Source: Ruminococcus sp. (GTDB lineage Bacteria; Bacillota; Clostridia; Oscillospirales; Ruminococcaceae). From it: 64,000 bases of DNA. The notes beneath the pieces were generated by a model. That model made no database searches. It saw nothing but the letters and a program-made list of their open reading frames with translations, and was not told the DNA's origin. The stretch spans positions 62,001 to 126,000 of the forward strand of contig NZ_JAHZAX010000009.1 of NCBI RefSeq assembly GCF_019423705.1, in the 5' to 3' direction. The position numbers were made by a program, and so were the translations under genes. Shown here piece by piece: positions 15,160 through 23,784 of the stretch (positions within the stretch are counted from its first letter, which is position 1; each line of letters begins with the position of its first letter).

Positions 15160-16323
15160 TTATAATGCGAAATTCTTATTCTCTGCTGCGAACACCGAGC
15201 TCGCAAATTTGAAGCTATCAAGCTCCGCTGCTTTCGTTGCTGAGCCAAAGGATATATTATCGAACGCCACTTCCGACACACCCTGTGCGCCCTCTTGCAC
15301 GATCACGCTTCTCAGACTTTTACAGTCGCAAAAGGACTTATCTCCCACGCTTTTTACTGCGCTTGGTATAACGACTTCCCTAAGCGCTTCGCAACTATGG
15401 AATGCGTCTGCGCCGATCTCTACCAGCTTTGGTGAAAATCTTACTGTTCTTACATTTTTACAATTTGCAAAGGATTTTTCGCCCAACATAAGGACGGAAT
15501 CTGCAAGGTAGACTGTTTCAAGGGCTTCGCAAAGTGCAAATGCGCAGCTTTCGATAGTCTTAGCGCCGCTTGGTACTGTCAGCTTTTTCATTGCTGAGCA
15601 ACCGAAAAACGCAAAGCTTGCGATCTTTTCTACCCCGGCAGGTATGCTGAACTCTTCAACTGACGAACAGCAGGCAAACACGCTGTCGCCAATCTCGTTC
15701 AGTGCCTTTGGGATATTTACCAATCTAAGTGAGCCGCAACCCTGAAATGCACCTTTTTCTATGATGGCGATATTATCGCACAATTCTATCTCTTTAAGTG
15801 ACGAACAGAAGCCGAACGCAAACTCGCCGATCTTTTTCACGTTTGTCGGCATATCGACTCTTTCGAGGCTGTCGCAGTCATAGAATGTGAAAGGCTTGAT
15901 CTCGGTTACATTCTGTGGAACTGCCGCAAATCTCAGGGATTCGCAGCTATAAAATGCTTTCTCGCCGATATACTGAACGCTTTCAGGTATTGTTACGTTC
16001 ACGAGCTCGCAGCATTTGTAAAACGCTTTTCTGCCGATAGCAACAACTCCCTCGGGGATAACGGCACACTTCATTTCATATAGGTGAGCAAATGCGCTGC
16101 CTGCTATGGCAACTACCTTTCTGCCGCCCAGCACGCTTGGCACCATAAGCACTTCGACGTGGCTATTGCCGCAGAAACCTGTCAGCACGCAATTGTCGTC
16201 AACTGCAACATTTTTAAAATGGCCGCAGATCTTCTCGCTGCTGATCTTGCTGTCTGCACCGCAGCCGACAGCCTCCAGCGCTTTCATAAAGCCGCTGTCA
16301 CCCATAAAATTTACGTTCATCAT
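15160..16323 (-). CDS. BspA-type leucine-rich repeat protein, apparently cytoplasmic
   Basis: A 387-residue protein with about eleven 23-residue repeats of the LRR_5 (BspA) kind, pattern xxIGxxAFxxCxxLxxVxIPxxV, covering residues 60-360. Many repeats share a conserved Cys after AF. Proteins with these repeats are often secreted adhesins, but no signal peptide or wall anchor is visible and the N-terminus is hydrophilic, so it probably acts inside the cell or in protein-protein contacts. The start follows GGAGG; ATG 16323 and 16320 are both possible. It stands alone, convergent with the tRNA cluster. Confidence 0.88.
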   Translation of the reverse strand: MMNVNFMGDSGFMKALEAVGCGADSKISSEKICGHFKNVAVDDNCVLTGFCGNSHVEVLMVPSVLGGRKVVAIAGSAFAHLYEMKCAVIPEGVVAIGRKAFYKCCELVNVTIPESVQYIGEKAFYSCESLRFAAVPQNVTEIKPFTFYDCDSLERVDMPTNVKKIGEFAFGFCSSLKEIELCDNIAIIEKGAFQGCGSLRLVNIPKALNEIGDSVFACCSSVEEFSIPAGVEKIASFAFFGCSAMKKLTVPSGAKTIESCAFALCEALETVYLADSVLMLGEKSFANCKNVRTVRFSPKLVEIGADAFHSCEALREVVIPSAVKSVGDKSFCDCKSLRSVIVQEGAQGVSEVAFDNISFGSATKAAELDSFKFASSVFAAENKNFAL

Positions 16324-16922
16324 CAGCGATTACCTCCGCATTTTATCATCTTAAACGTTTTCTGTTCGATATACTCAAATTATACTACACAATTATAACT
16401 TTGTCAATGGTTTTAGCAATATTCTATTTATAAAAAATTAATTTTTAGCTATATTGACTGTTTACACCGTCTAATTTTGACGTTTTACACAAACGAGCTG
16501 TTAATTTTGTTCTTTTTTAAACATTTATTTTGCTATTATATTGCAGCCTTTAGATATATTTACAGCGAACGTTTTCGTAATTGGGCGTATCTGCGGGCTT
16601 CCCTGTTTTGAAAACTTTGCTGACATTTGCACAAAATTGCGCTTTTATTTGTAATGTAGTTGTAACCTTTATATAGTTTATATGGATATTGTGTTAAATA
16701 AATTTGTTTGCACATTAATATTATCGGCTTATTATTGCATATTCTGTCTTTTTATAGGTACTTGTTGAACCTGTATATTCTATTTATACCATATTATACT
16801 ATCTATGTTTACAAAATGGATACTTAACTATTACAGACTGTAATAATTATTCTGATATAATAATATACATAGGCATATGGCTTATACAAAAAACTGAATT
16901 GTAAAGAAAGGGTTGGTTTGTC
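16324..16922. other. AT-rich divergent intergenic region
   Basis: No coding frame supported. This very AT-rich stretch between two divergent genes should hold both promoters. TATAAT-like hexamers occur near 16790 and 16855, but none has a well-spaced -35 partner that I would call. Confidence 0.5.
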
Positions 16923-16961
16923 ATCAATATCAAAAAGATAACTGCAACTATTTTATCAGCT

Positions 16962-17930
16962 ATGACAATGCTTGGCTGCACGGCGCTTATGCCTGTGGGC
17001 AGCGATCTGCCTGTAATGACGGCTTACGCTGCAAGCGCTCAAAGCTCCGCAAAGCCTGCTGTCACCACAAAACAGGCTTATTCAAACAAGATCGAATTAT
17101 CAGTTAAAAATCTCGGCAGCTTTACCTCTTCCACGATTTTTGAGGTTTATGTTGACGGAAAATACGTTAAGAAATACACATATCAGACATTGAAAAAGAA
17201 AAACCTCATCGAGATATTCCACAACGGAAGCGTTTATCTCAAGGGGGCGACGAATTATACTGTAAAGCTCAAGGCCGTTATCGGCGGCGAAAGCAAGGAA
17301 TCTGCGGCGGTAAAGATCAAGACCGAGGACAAGACTTATTACAAGATCACAAAGGGCGTGCAGCTTTACACATACAAGAACGGCAAATTCAGCAAAGCTT
17401 CCAAGACCACGAAAATGGTTATGCCTGCCTGCGTGCTGACATCGTCGAAGGCGAAGCGCATTGCAGGACAGAGCAAGAGCCTTGACAACGGCTGGCTGCT
17501 CATCAATGAGGGCGATTACAAGGGCAAGTACGTCAAGGTCGGCACGGGGGTCAGCAGAACGCCCCAGCGCAATGCTAAGATCAAGAAGGTCGTTGACTAT
17601 GCCGCAAGTATGAACGGCGGACGCTACGTTTACGGCGGCGCAAGCTATCGTGCCACCGATTGCAGCGGATTGACTATGCAGGCGTACAATCAGATCGGTG
17701 TAAACATCAGCCACAGCGTTTACACTCAGTCCAAAATGGGCAAGGCGGTGTCGATGAAAAACATTCAGGCAGGCGATATCATTGTATGCAACAATTACGG
17801 ACACGTTGCGATGTACATTGGCGACGGCAAGATCGTACACGCAATGAACAGCTATTATGGAATTCGCATTCAGCCATTGAACAGAATTTCTTACTGCGGC
17901 AGGATAAACACCATACGCAGGATAATATAG
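16962..17930 (+). CDS. Secreted NlpC/P60 peptidoglycan hydrolase
   Basis: A 322-residue exported cell-wall peptidase. The C-terminal NlpC/P60 domain (about 205-322) has the catalytic triad candidates Cys234 (ATDCSGLT), His281 (NYGHVAMY) and His293 (IVHAMNS). Residues 45-120 look like a beta-rich domain and 125-200 like an SH3-type wall-binding domain. The first canonical start, ATG 16962, cuts into the signal peptide. The codons just upstream (16923-16961, in frame) read INIKKITATILSA, an obvious basic n-region plus hydrophobic core, but no ATG, GTG or TTG lies in that frame before the TAA at 16902. The true start is unclear (see findings). Confidence 0.9.
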   Translation: MTMLGCTALMPVGSDLPVMTAYAASAQSSAKPAVTTKQAYSNKIELSVKNLGSFTSSTIFEVYVDGKYVKKYTYQTLKKKNLIEIFHNGSVYLKGATNYTVKLKAVIGGESKESAAVKIKTEDKTYYKITKGVQLYTYKNGKFSKASKTTKMVMPACVLTSSKAKRIAGQSKSLDNGWLLINEGDYKGKYVKVGTGVSRTPQRNAKIKKVVDYAASMNGGRYVYGGASYRATDCSGLTMQAYNQIGVNISHSVYTQSKMGKAVSMKNIQAGDIIVCNNYGHVAMYIGDGKIVHAMNSYYGIRIQPLNRISYCGRINTIRRII

Positions 17931-17936
17931 TGTACA

Positions 17937-17970
17937 AAAAAACGGACAACATTATGTTGCCCGTTTTTAT
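17937..17970. terminator. Bidirectional terminator
   Basis: AAACGGACAACA/TGTTGCCCGTTT with T-runs on both sides, between converging genes. Confidence 0.88.
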
Positions 17971-18012
17971 TTTATATACGTCTGCGTAAAATTTAATTGC
18001 TCTTTTCGGCTA

Positions 18013-19176
18013 TCAAAGCGCACCGAATGCGATATTTTGCAGTCTTATAACGGCGTCCGTTGTGCCTGCACCTGCTTGCTGGATAAAATAGAGGACGGAT
18101 GCTTCCTTGACGGGATCTAGGCTGAAATAGCAGCCCATCCAGCCGTCCCAGCCGAAAGAGCCTTCCGACTGTATAAGGCCTGCTCTTGCAGGATCTTTGA
18201 GGACACGCATAAAGTTGCCGTAGCTATGGCCTATTGTGCTATCCCAATTAAGGCTTTCAGTCTGTTTTGGTGTGAGGGAGCTGCGGCGCATATACTCAAC
18301 GGTGTTTGCGCCGAGGACACGCTTGCCATTAAGTTCGCCGTGGTTCATCAGCATTTTGGCGAACTTTGCGTAATCGTCCATTGTGGAGATAAGGCCTGCT
18401 CCACCCGACTCGAATGCCGGCGGCTCTTTATAGTCCGTCAAACAGAGGTGGAAGTGGGTGAAAGGCTTTATGCCGTTGTCAGAATACTCATAGCATTGTG
18501 CAAGGCGGTTGTATTTTTCCTGCGGTATCCAAAAGCCTGTATCGTTCATTTCAAGAGGCTCGAAAATTTCTTTTTGCAGGAATTCGCCGAACTTCATACC
18601 TGTTACGGCTTCAACGACTGCGCCCATTATATCAGCGGAAGCGCCGTACATCCACTTTTCGCCCGGGTCGAACACCAGCGGACACTTGCCCATTTCCATT
18701 GCGAAGTCATAGGTATTGAAGAGCTTTTCGCCCTTGAGGTAGTTTTCAGACTGACCGCCCCAAAGAGCACCCATTTTCTGTCCTGCAGGCGTCCAATCGG
18801 GATAAGGGATACCAGAAGTCATATTCAGCAGGTCGCCGATAGTGATATCACGGGAAGCTGGTCGCTCACCGTTTTCGTCAAGGACTTTCGGGTCAGCAAA
18901 GGTGGGGATATACCACTTGAGAAGGTGCCTTGTATCAAGAAGTCCACGCTCGATAAGTATCATTGCGGCGCAGGCTGTTATTGGTTTTGACATTGAGAAG
19001 AGGCGGAACATTTTGTCCTCTGTCATCGGGATATCACGTTCCATATCAGATTTTCCGAATGAGCGGCGGTAGACGGTTTCACCCTTATGGATAACGCAGA
19101 GGTTTGCGCCGGCTATGCCGCCATTTGCTATTTCTTTTTCGACGACGGGGGCTAAGTATTTGAAATTTTCGTACAT
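18013..19176 (-). CDS. Beta-lactamase-fold serine hydrolase
   Basis: A 387-residue protein of the class C beta-lactamase/esterase family (PF00144 type). The nucleophile motif is SMSK (Ser61-Lys64), the second motif is at Tyr177 (WMYGAS, YxS rather than YxN), and SFGWDG near residue 350 occupies the third-motif region. FESGGAGLISTMDDYAKF is typical of the family. No signal peptide is visible, so it is more likely a cytoplasmic esterase or peptidase than a resistance enzyme. Start follows GGAGG. Substrate unknown. Confidence 0.9.
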   Translation of the reverse strand: MYENFKYLAPVVEKEIANGGIAGANLCVIHKGETVYRRSFGKSDMERDIPMTEDKMFRLFSMSKPITACAAMILIERGLLDTRHLLKWYIPTFADPKVLDENGERPASRDITIGDLLNMTSGIPYPDWTPAGQKMGALWGGQSENYLKGEKLFNTYDFAMEMGKCPLVFDPGEKWMYGASADIMGAVVEAVTGMKFGEFLQKEIFEPLEMNDTGFWIPQEKYNRLAQCYEYSDNGIKPFTHFHLCLTDYKEPPAFESGGAGLISTMDDYAKFAKMLMNHGELNGKRVLGANTVEYMRRSSLTPKQTESLNWDSTIGHSYGNFMRVLKDPARAGLIQSEGSFGWDGWMGCYFSLDPVKEASVLYFIQQAGAGTTDAVIRLQNIAFGAL

Positions 19177-19261
19177 ATCAAGTCCTCCAATTTGATTTTC
19201 TGTATAGTTTGATTATAGCACATTTGCGTGAAAAATTCAACCGAAATGTGCTTATTTACGC

Positions 19262-19291
19262 AAAAAAGCGGACGATCATCTCGTCCGCTTA
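19262..19291 (-). terminator. Terminator downstream of mscL
   Basis: On the minus strand, AAGCGGACGA/TCGTCCGCTT with a five-base loop and a T-run. Confidence 0.88.
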
Positions 19292-19335
19292 TGTACTTAT
19301 ATATTTTTGATATGCACCGTATGATCCTCTATCGT

Positions 19336-19359
19336 GATCTTGCGATCTTGCGATCTTGT
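19336..19359. repeat. Tandem 8-bp repeat
   Basis: GATCTTGC, GATCTTGC, GATCTTGT in series, directly after the mscL stop codon and before its terminator. Confidence 0.9.
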
Positions 19360-19364
19360 GATCG

Positions 19365-19835
19365 TTATTCCTTTGCTTCCGTGTCAGCTTCAACAGGCTG
19401 TGTGCTTGCTGCGACTGCGTTCTGTGACTGCTGAGCTTTCAGAAGGTCTCTGATCTCTGTAAGGAGAGCGATGTCAACAGGTGGTTCAGCAGGAGCTTCA
19501 GGCTCATCGTGCTTGCCAAGTGACGCCAGTTTATTGATAAGCTTCATTATAACGAAAATTACAAACGCCATAATGATGAAATTGATAACGGCGGTAAGAA
19601 ATGCTCCATAGTTTATGTACTGATTGCCGAGGAGGTGAATCTTGCCCTCCACGTCAGCGCCGCCGATACAGCCGATGATCGGGTTGATGAAGTTCTCTGT
19701 GAAAGAAGTTACGATGTCTTGGAAAGCTGCACCGATGATAACGCCGACAGCCAGATCCATTACGTTTCCTTTAAGTGCGAACGCCTTGAACTCATTGATA
19801 AACTTCTTGATAAATCCTAACTTCTTTTCTTCCAT
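19365..19835 (-). CDS. mscL: Large-conductance mechanosensitive channel
   Basis: Pentameric tension-gated pore that releases solutes on hypo-osmotic shock. The 156-residue protein has the MscL amphipathic N-terminus, first helix LKGNVMDLAVGVIIGAAFQDIVTSF with the pore-lining glycines, the loop NPIIGCIGG, and the second helix (about 76-100), followed by a C-terminal helix of the type ALLTEIRDLL. The tail past residue 140 is low-complexity. ATG 19835 is chosen because family members start near this MEEKKLGFIKKF; the ribosome site AGAAAGG is somewhat far (13 bp). Confidence 0.95.
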   Translation of the reverse strand: MEEKKLGFIKKFINEFKAFALKGNVMDLAVGVIIGAAFQDIVTSFTENFINPIIGCIGGADVEGKIHLLGNQYINYGAFLTAVINFIIMAFVIFVIMKLINKLASLGKHDEPEAPAEPPVDIALLTEIRDLLKAQQSQNAVAASTQPVEADTEAKE

Positions 19836-20022
19836 TTTACGGTTACGACCTTTCTTATATAAGATTACTTTCATTTTATCATATTTTTTTATTTATTTCA
19901 ATACTTGTCCGCCTTTTTAAGCATTTTTTTAGCCTTTGTTTACTCTTTTGACGATTTCAAAGGTTATCGGCGGTGTTTTGTTAATGAACGATTGAAATTA
20001 TGTAAAAAATATATTATAGCTC

Positions 20023-20051
20023 TTGCAAAGTAAAAAAAAGTATGGTATAAT
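20023..20051 (+). promoter_or_regulatory. Promoter of tRNA-Gln pair
   Basis: TTGCAA (20023-20028), 17-bp spacer, TATAAT (20046-20051). Confidence 0.85.
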
Positions 20052-20082
20052 AAATAAGCTGTTTGAGTGAGGGACACTATGA

Positions 20083-20158
20083 TGGGATATAGCCAAGAGG
20101 TAAGGCAGCGGACTTTGACTCCGTCATTCCGATGGTTCGAATCCATCTATCCCAACCA
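20083..20158 (+). tRNA. tRNA-Gln (TTG)
   Basis: Acceptor TGGGATA/TATCCCA, anticodon TTG in loop CTTTGAC, T-loop TTCGAAT, encoded CCA. 76 nt. Confidence 0.97.
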
Positions 20159-20179
20159 ACAACACTTTTTGACACACAT

Positions 20180-20255
20180 TGGGGTGTCGCCAAGTGGTAA
20201 GGCAACGGACTCTGACTCCGTCATTCCGAAGGTTCGAATCCTTCCACCCCAGCCA
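20180..20255 (+). tRNA. tRNA-Gln (CTG), copy 1
   Basis: Acceptor TGGGGTG/CACCCCA, anticodon CTG in loop CTCTGAC, T-loop TTCGAAT, discriminator G and encoded CCA. Identical to the copy at 20499. Confidence 0.97.
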
Positions 20256-20259
20256 GGTT

Positions 20260-20289
20260 AGCGCTATACGATTTGTATAGCGCTTTTTT
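20260..20289 (+). terminator. Terminator of tRNA-Gln pair
   Basis: AGCGCTATAC/GTATAGCGCT perfect 10-bp stem followed by T6. Confidence 0.93.
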
Positions 20290-20314
20290 GTTTGACAAAT
20301 TTGACAGCATAACA

Positions 20315-20342
20315 GACGGGCGAACAATGTTCTCCCCCTACC
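20315..20342 (+). repeat. Short palindromic repeat, GGGCGAA type
   Basis: ACGGGCGAACAATGTTC ending CCCCCTACC. One arm has TCCCC in place of GCCC. Confidence 0.8.
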
Positions 20343-20433
20343 CTGCATATCAAAAAGAACCTAACATATACTTCCCATCTTAATTTTACAGCGCATAATT
20401 CGTGACGAAATTGTAAACAATCAAGTTTACCCC

Positions 20434-20462
20434 TTGCAATCTGTTTCAAAGTATGCTATAAT
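20434..20462 (+). promoter_or_regulatory. Promoter of the second tRNA-Gln (CTG)
   Basis: TTGCAA (20434-20439), 17-bp spacer, TATAAT (20457-20462). Confidence 0.88.
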
Positions 20463-20498
20463 AATTAAGTCGTTTGAGAGACAAATAAAATTGAACAT

Positions 20499-20574
20499 TG
20501 GGGTGTCGCCAAGTGGTAAGGCAACGGACTCTGACTCCGTCATTCCGAAGGTTCGAATCCTTCCACCCCAGCCA
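20499..20574 (+). tRNA. tRNA-Gln (CTG), copy 2
   Basis: Same 76-nt sequence as 20180-20255, with its own promoter and terminator. Confidence 0.97.
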
Positions 20575-20577
20575 GTC

Positions 20578-20609
20578 AAGTCGCTGTACATTGTATGGCG
20601 ACTTTTTTT
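20578..20609 (+). terminator. Terminator of second tRNA-Gln (CTG)
   Basis: AAGTCGC ... GCGACTT hairpin with T7. Confidence 0.85.
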
Positions 20610-20650
20610 GTGCTTTTAATTTGTTATCATAACGCAACGATAAGTACAAA

Positions 20651-20677
20651 GACGGGCGAACGATGTTCGCCCCTACC
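20651..20677 (+). repeat. Short palindromic repeat, GGGCGAA type
   Basis: ACGGGCGAAC/GTTCGCCCCTACC. This is a near-consensus copy, in the same orientation and position relative to a tRNA-Gln terminator as the copy at 20315. Confidence 0.85.
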
Positions 20678-20697
20678 CTGTAAAGAAAAAAGCATAC

Positions 20698-20742
20698 AAA
20701 AAAACGCCACAACATACTGCTTGATATGCTGTGGCGTTTTAT
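20698..20742 (-). terminator. Terminator of the cysE-cysS-cyclophilin unit
   Basis: On the minus strand, ACGCCACAGCATA ... TATGTTGTGGCGT followed by T7. Confidence 0.9.
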
Positions 20743-20753
20743 TATTACGCTTT

Positions 20754-21638
20754 TTATTCGGCGCTTGTGTCTGTATCTGAAAGGCTTTCAGAGCTTTCTG
20801 CTGTGCTGTCTGAGCTGTCGGCTGCAAAAGCTGCGCTGCTTTTATTCTCGCCGTAGGTGGACATATAGACCTTTGTGAACTGGATATCCTCAGTTGGCTG
20901 CAAGGTCTCTGAGTCTGTGATATCTGCGGCGCAGATCGTATCGTAGATATCCATTCCGTCGTAGACCTGTCCGAAGATCGTGTACTGCTGGGAGAAGTTC
21001 AGTACGCCGCCATACTGCTTGAAGGCGTTCGTGACGTCCTCATTGATGTTGTTGCTGTCGGCAAGCTTGCTGTCAAGCTCTGCCTGCTCCTCGTCTGTGA
21101 GGGTGTAGTTATCAACGAAAAGGAGATAGCTGTTTGAGACGGTCTTTTTATTGAAGAGGTGGCCTTCCTCTTGTGTATATGCGCAGAGTGCGCCTTTGAG
21201 CGGCCATAGGTTCTTTGAATACTCCGCCTCGACTGTTGTGGTATCGGTATCGGAAGTGGTCTGACCGTCGGCCTGCTTTGTTCCGCCGATAAAGTACACG
21301 CCGTCCTGCACCATACTTACATATGTGCCGTCATAGTAGCCGTCATTCACGAGGTCGGTGAAAAACTTACAGTAATTTGGGGCTTCATCGGGGAAGAGCA
21401 CGGCTTTGAACGTGCCTTTATTTGTCTCGAACACGACAACGGGGCTATCGTCGGCAGGTTCGTTCATCTGAATGATCTTTGCGTCGGAATAGTCGATATC
21501 CTTCTTATTACTTCTGCCTGTGCAGGCATAGAACAGCACGAAAACTATTACGAAGCATATTGCGATCATCGAGAACTGAAAGTAAGTTTGGAACTGCTTT
21601 TTGCGGTAAGGTCTGATGTCCTGATTATTTTTGCTCAT
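20754..21638 (-). CDS. Membrane-anchored cyclophilin-type peptidyl-prolyl isomerase
   Basis: A 294-residue protein with a single N-terminal membrane segment (about 23-43, an uncleaved anchor or lipoprotein-like end at ACTG), then a divergent cyclophilin domain (VVVFETNKGTFKAVLFPDEAPNYCKFF, YDGTYVSMVQDGVYFIGG, TIFGQVYDGMDIYDTI). The usual catalytic Arg of the FHRV segment is replaced (YVSMVQDG), so isomerase activity is doubtful. The C-terminal 30 residues are Ser/Asp-rich. It likely folds proteins outside the membrane. It follows cysS by 11 bp and shares the T-box-controlled transcript. Confidence 0.85.
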   Translation of the reverse strand: MSKNNQDIRPYRKKQFQTYFQFSMIAICFVIVFVLFYACTGRSNKKDIDYSDAKIIQMNEPADDSPVVVFETNKGTFKAVLFPDEAPNYCKFFTDLVNDGYYDGTYVSMVQDGVYFIGGTKQADGQTTSDTDTTTVEAEYSKNLWPLKGALCAYTQEEGHLFNKKTVSNSYLLFVDNYTLTDEEQAELDSKLADSNNINEDVTNAFKQYGGVLNFSQQYTIFGQVYDGMDIYDTICAADITDSETLQPTEDIQFTKVYMSTYGENKSSAAFAADSSDSTAESSESLSDTDTSAE

Positions 21639-21649
21639 TTTGCGCTCCT

Positions 21650-23065
21650 TTATTTCTTTCTTACCTTTGTGCCCTGTCTTGTTTCCTCGACGATATAGCC
21701 AAGCTCGCCGATCTTATCTCTGAGCTGGTCAGCTTTTGCGAAGTCCTTTGCCTTTCTTGCGGCTTTTCTCTCTTCAAGAAGCTGTGCGATCTCGGCAGGT
21801 ATCTCTTCATCGTCGCCGCCTGCAAGCTTTTCTGCGGCCTTGATAAGGTCGAGAGAGAGCACCTTGTCAAAGTCTACGATAAGGGCAAGCTTTGTGGCAG
21901 GGTTCGTGTCGGCCTTGAAAACGTCATAGAGGGCTGTTACTGCATTTGATGTATTGAGGTCATCGTCCATTGCTGCGCAGAAAGCGGCTTTGAGCTTATC
22001 AAAGGCTTCCTTATCGACAGCTTCGTCCGCCTTTTTATCCGCCATAAGCTGTGCTATCCTTGCGGTGAGCTTGTTATAAGCGATCTTTGCGTTGTCGAGG
22101 TTCTCATAGCTGAACACGAGGGACTTTCTGTAATGGGACTGGAGGCAGAAGAATCTGTAAACCAGCGGATCGTAGCCCTTTGATTCGAGAAGGGAGACTG
22201 TGAGGAACTCGCCCTTTGATTTTGACATTTTGCCGCTGTTGGTATTAAGGTGGTAAATATGGAACCAATAGTTACACCACTTGTGGCCGAGGTATGCCTC
22301 AGACTGTGCGATCTCGTTTGTATGGTGTGGGAAAGCGTTGTCGATACCGCCGCAATGGATATCAAGCTTTTCGCCAAGGTGCTTCATTGAAATGCAGGAG
22401 CACTCGATATGCCAGCCGGGGTAGCCGACGCCCCAAGGGGAATCCCACTTGAGTTCCTGATCGTCGAACTTTGATTTTGTGAACCAGAGGACGAAGTCGG
22501 CTTTATTGCGCTTATTGGAGTCCTCTTCAACGCCCTCACGAACGCCGACGGCAAGGTCTTCCTCATTGAAGTTATGGAAAACGTAATACTCGTCGAGCTT
22601 TGAGGTATCGAAATAGATATTTCCGCCTGCTTCATAGGCATAGCCTTTTTCGATGAGCGAAGAGATCACCTTGATGAAGTCGTCAATACAGCCTGTTGCA
22701 GGCTCGACAACGTCAGGGGTCTTGATATTGAGCTTTTTGCAATCGGCAAAGAAGGCGTCGGTATAGAATTTAGCTATTTCCATAACTGTTTTGTGCTCAC
22801 GCTTTGCGCCCTTGAGCATTTTATCGTCGCCTGTATCGCCATCAGAGGTGAGGTGTCCCACGTCGGTGATATTCATTACACGCTTAACGTCATAGCCGTC
22901 ATAGCGGAGATACTTCTCGAGGACGTCTTCCATAATATAGCTTCTGAGGTTGCCGATATGGGCATAGTGATAAACTGTCGGGCCGCAGGTATACATTGAC
23001 ACCTTGCCGGGCTCATTCGGTACGAACTCTTCGATCTTGTGTGTAAGGGTGTTGTAAATGTTCAT
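21650..23065 (-). CDS. cysS: Cysteinyl-tRNA synthetase
   Basis: Class I synthetase charging tRNA-Cys. The 471-residue protein has HIGN at 36-39, KMSKS in SGKMSKSKGE, zinc ligands including Cys27 (YTCGPTVY), Cys in HIECSC and the later His in GGIDNAFPHHTNE, and the C-terminal anticodon-binding helices. AGAGGT precedes ATG 23065. It lies between cysE and the cyclophilin gene, downstream of the cysteine T-box, so charging status of tRNA-Cys controls both cysteine synthesis and its use. Confidence 0.98.
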   Translation of the reverse strand: MNIYNTLTHKIEEFVPNEPGKVSMYTCGPTVYHYAHIGNLRSYIMEDVLEKYLRYDGYDVKRVMNITDVGHLTSDGDTGDDKMLKGAKREHKTVMEIAKFYTDAFFADCKKLNIKTPDVVEPATGCIDDFIKVISSLIEKGYAYEAGGNIYFDTSKLDEYYVFHNFNEEDLAVGVREGVEEDSNKRNKADFVLWFTKSKFDDQELKWDSPWGVGYPGWHIECSCISMKHLGEKLDIHCGGIDNAFPHHTNEIAQSEAYLGHKWCNYWFHIYHLNTNSGKMSKSKGEFLTVSLLESKGYDPLVYRFFCLQSHYRKSLVFSYENLDNAKIAYNKLTARIAQLMADKKADEAVDKEAFDKLKAAFCAAMDDDLNTSNAVTALYDVFKADTNPATKLALIVDFDKVLSLDLIKAAEKLAGGDDEEIPAEIAQLLEERKAARKAKDFAKADQLRDKIGELGYIVEETRQGTKVRKK

Positions 23066-23090
23066 TGCTTTGACCTCTTTCTATGACCTG

Positions 23091-23762
23091 TTATTTATCT
23101 TCCTGTGTGTTTTTCTTGATCTGCTGGAGCTTTTCAAGCTCGGCCACTCTCTTTTCCAGCTTGACGAGCTGGCGCTTTGTCTGGCAGAGTTCCTGTGCGA
23201 CGGGATCGGGAATATGCACTTGATCGAGGTCGCAGGTGCGCTTGCCGTCCTGCTTTACTATCCTTGCAGGAACGCCGACGGCTGTTGAATTGGCAGGTAC
23301 CGGTTCAAGAACGACGGCATTTGCGGCGATCTTTGCGTTATCGCCGACTGTGAATGGGCCGAGGACTTTTGCGCCGCAGCCCACCATTACGTTGTTGCCC
23401 AAAGTCGGGTGCCTTTTGCCTTGATCTTTGCCTGTGCCGCCCAATGTGCAGCCTTGATAAAGCAGGCAGTAATCGCCGATCTCTGCGGTCTCGCCGATAA
23501 CGACGCCTGAGCCGTGGTCGATAAGCAGACCCTTGCCGATCTTTGCGCCTGGGTGTATCTCGATACCTGTCAGCATTCTTGCGAACTGTGAGATACATCT
23601 TGCGATGACCTTATGCTTGTGAACATAGAACCAATGGGATACTCTGTAAAACGCAACTGCGTGAAGTCCCGAATATGTGAGTATCTCCAAGGTGCTTGTC
23701 GCAGCAGGGTCTCTGTCCTTTATGGTCTGTATATCGTGTTTGATATTTTCTATGATAGTCAT
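23091..23762 (-). CDS. cysE: Serine O-acetyltransferase
   Basis: First committed step of cysteine synthesis: serine plus acetyl-CoA gives O-acetylserine. The 223-residue protein has an N-terminal helical part and the left-handed beta helix of hexapeptide repeats, with GIEIHPGAKIGKGLLIDHGSG (catalytic His), VVIGETAEIGD, GGTGKDQGKRHPTLG and VGVPARIV. A charged coiled-coil tail (residues 190-223) is longer than minimal. The start MTIIENIKHD is chosen over an upstream ATG lying in the leader. It is the first gene after the T-box. Confidence 0.97.
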   Translation of the reverse strand: MTIIENIKHDIQTIKDRDPAATSTLEILTYSGLHAVAFYRVSHWFYVHKHKVIARCISQFARMLTGIEIHPGAKIGKGLLIDHGSGVVIGETAEIGDYCLLYQGCTLGGTGKDQGKRHPTLGNNVMVGCGAKVLGPFTVGDNAKIAANAVVLEPVPANSTAVGVPARIVKQDGKRTCDLDQVHIPDPVAQELCQTKRQLVKLEKRVAELEKLQQIKKNTQEDK

Positions 23763-23784
23763 TACGATCTCTGCCTTTCTATAC

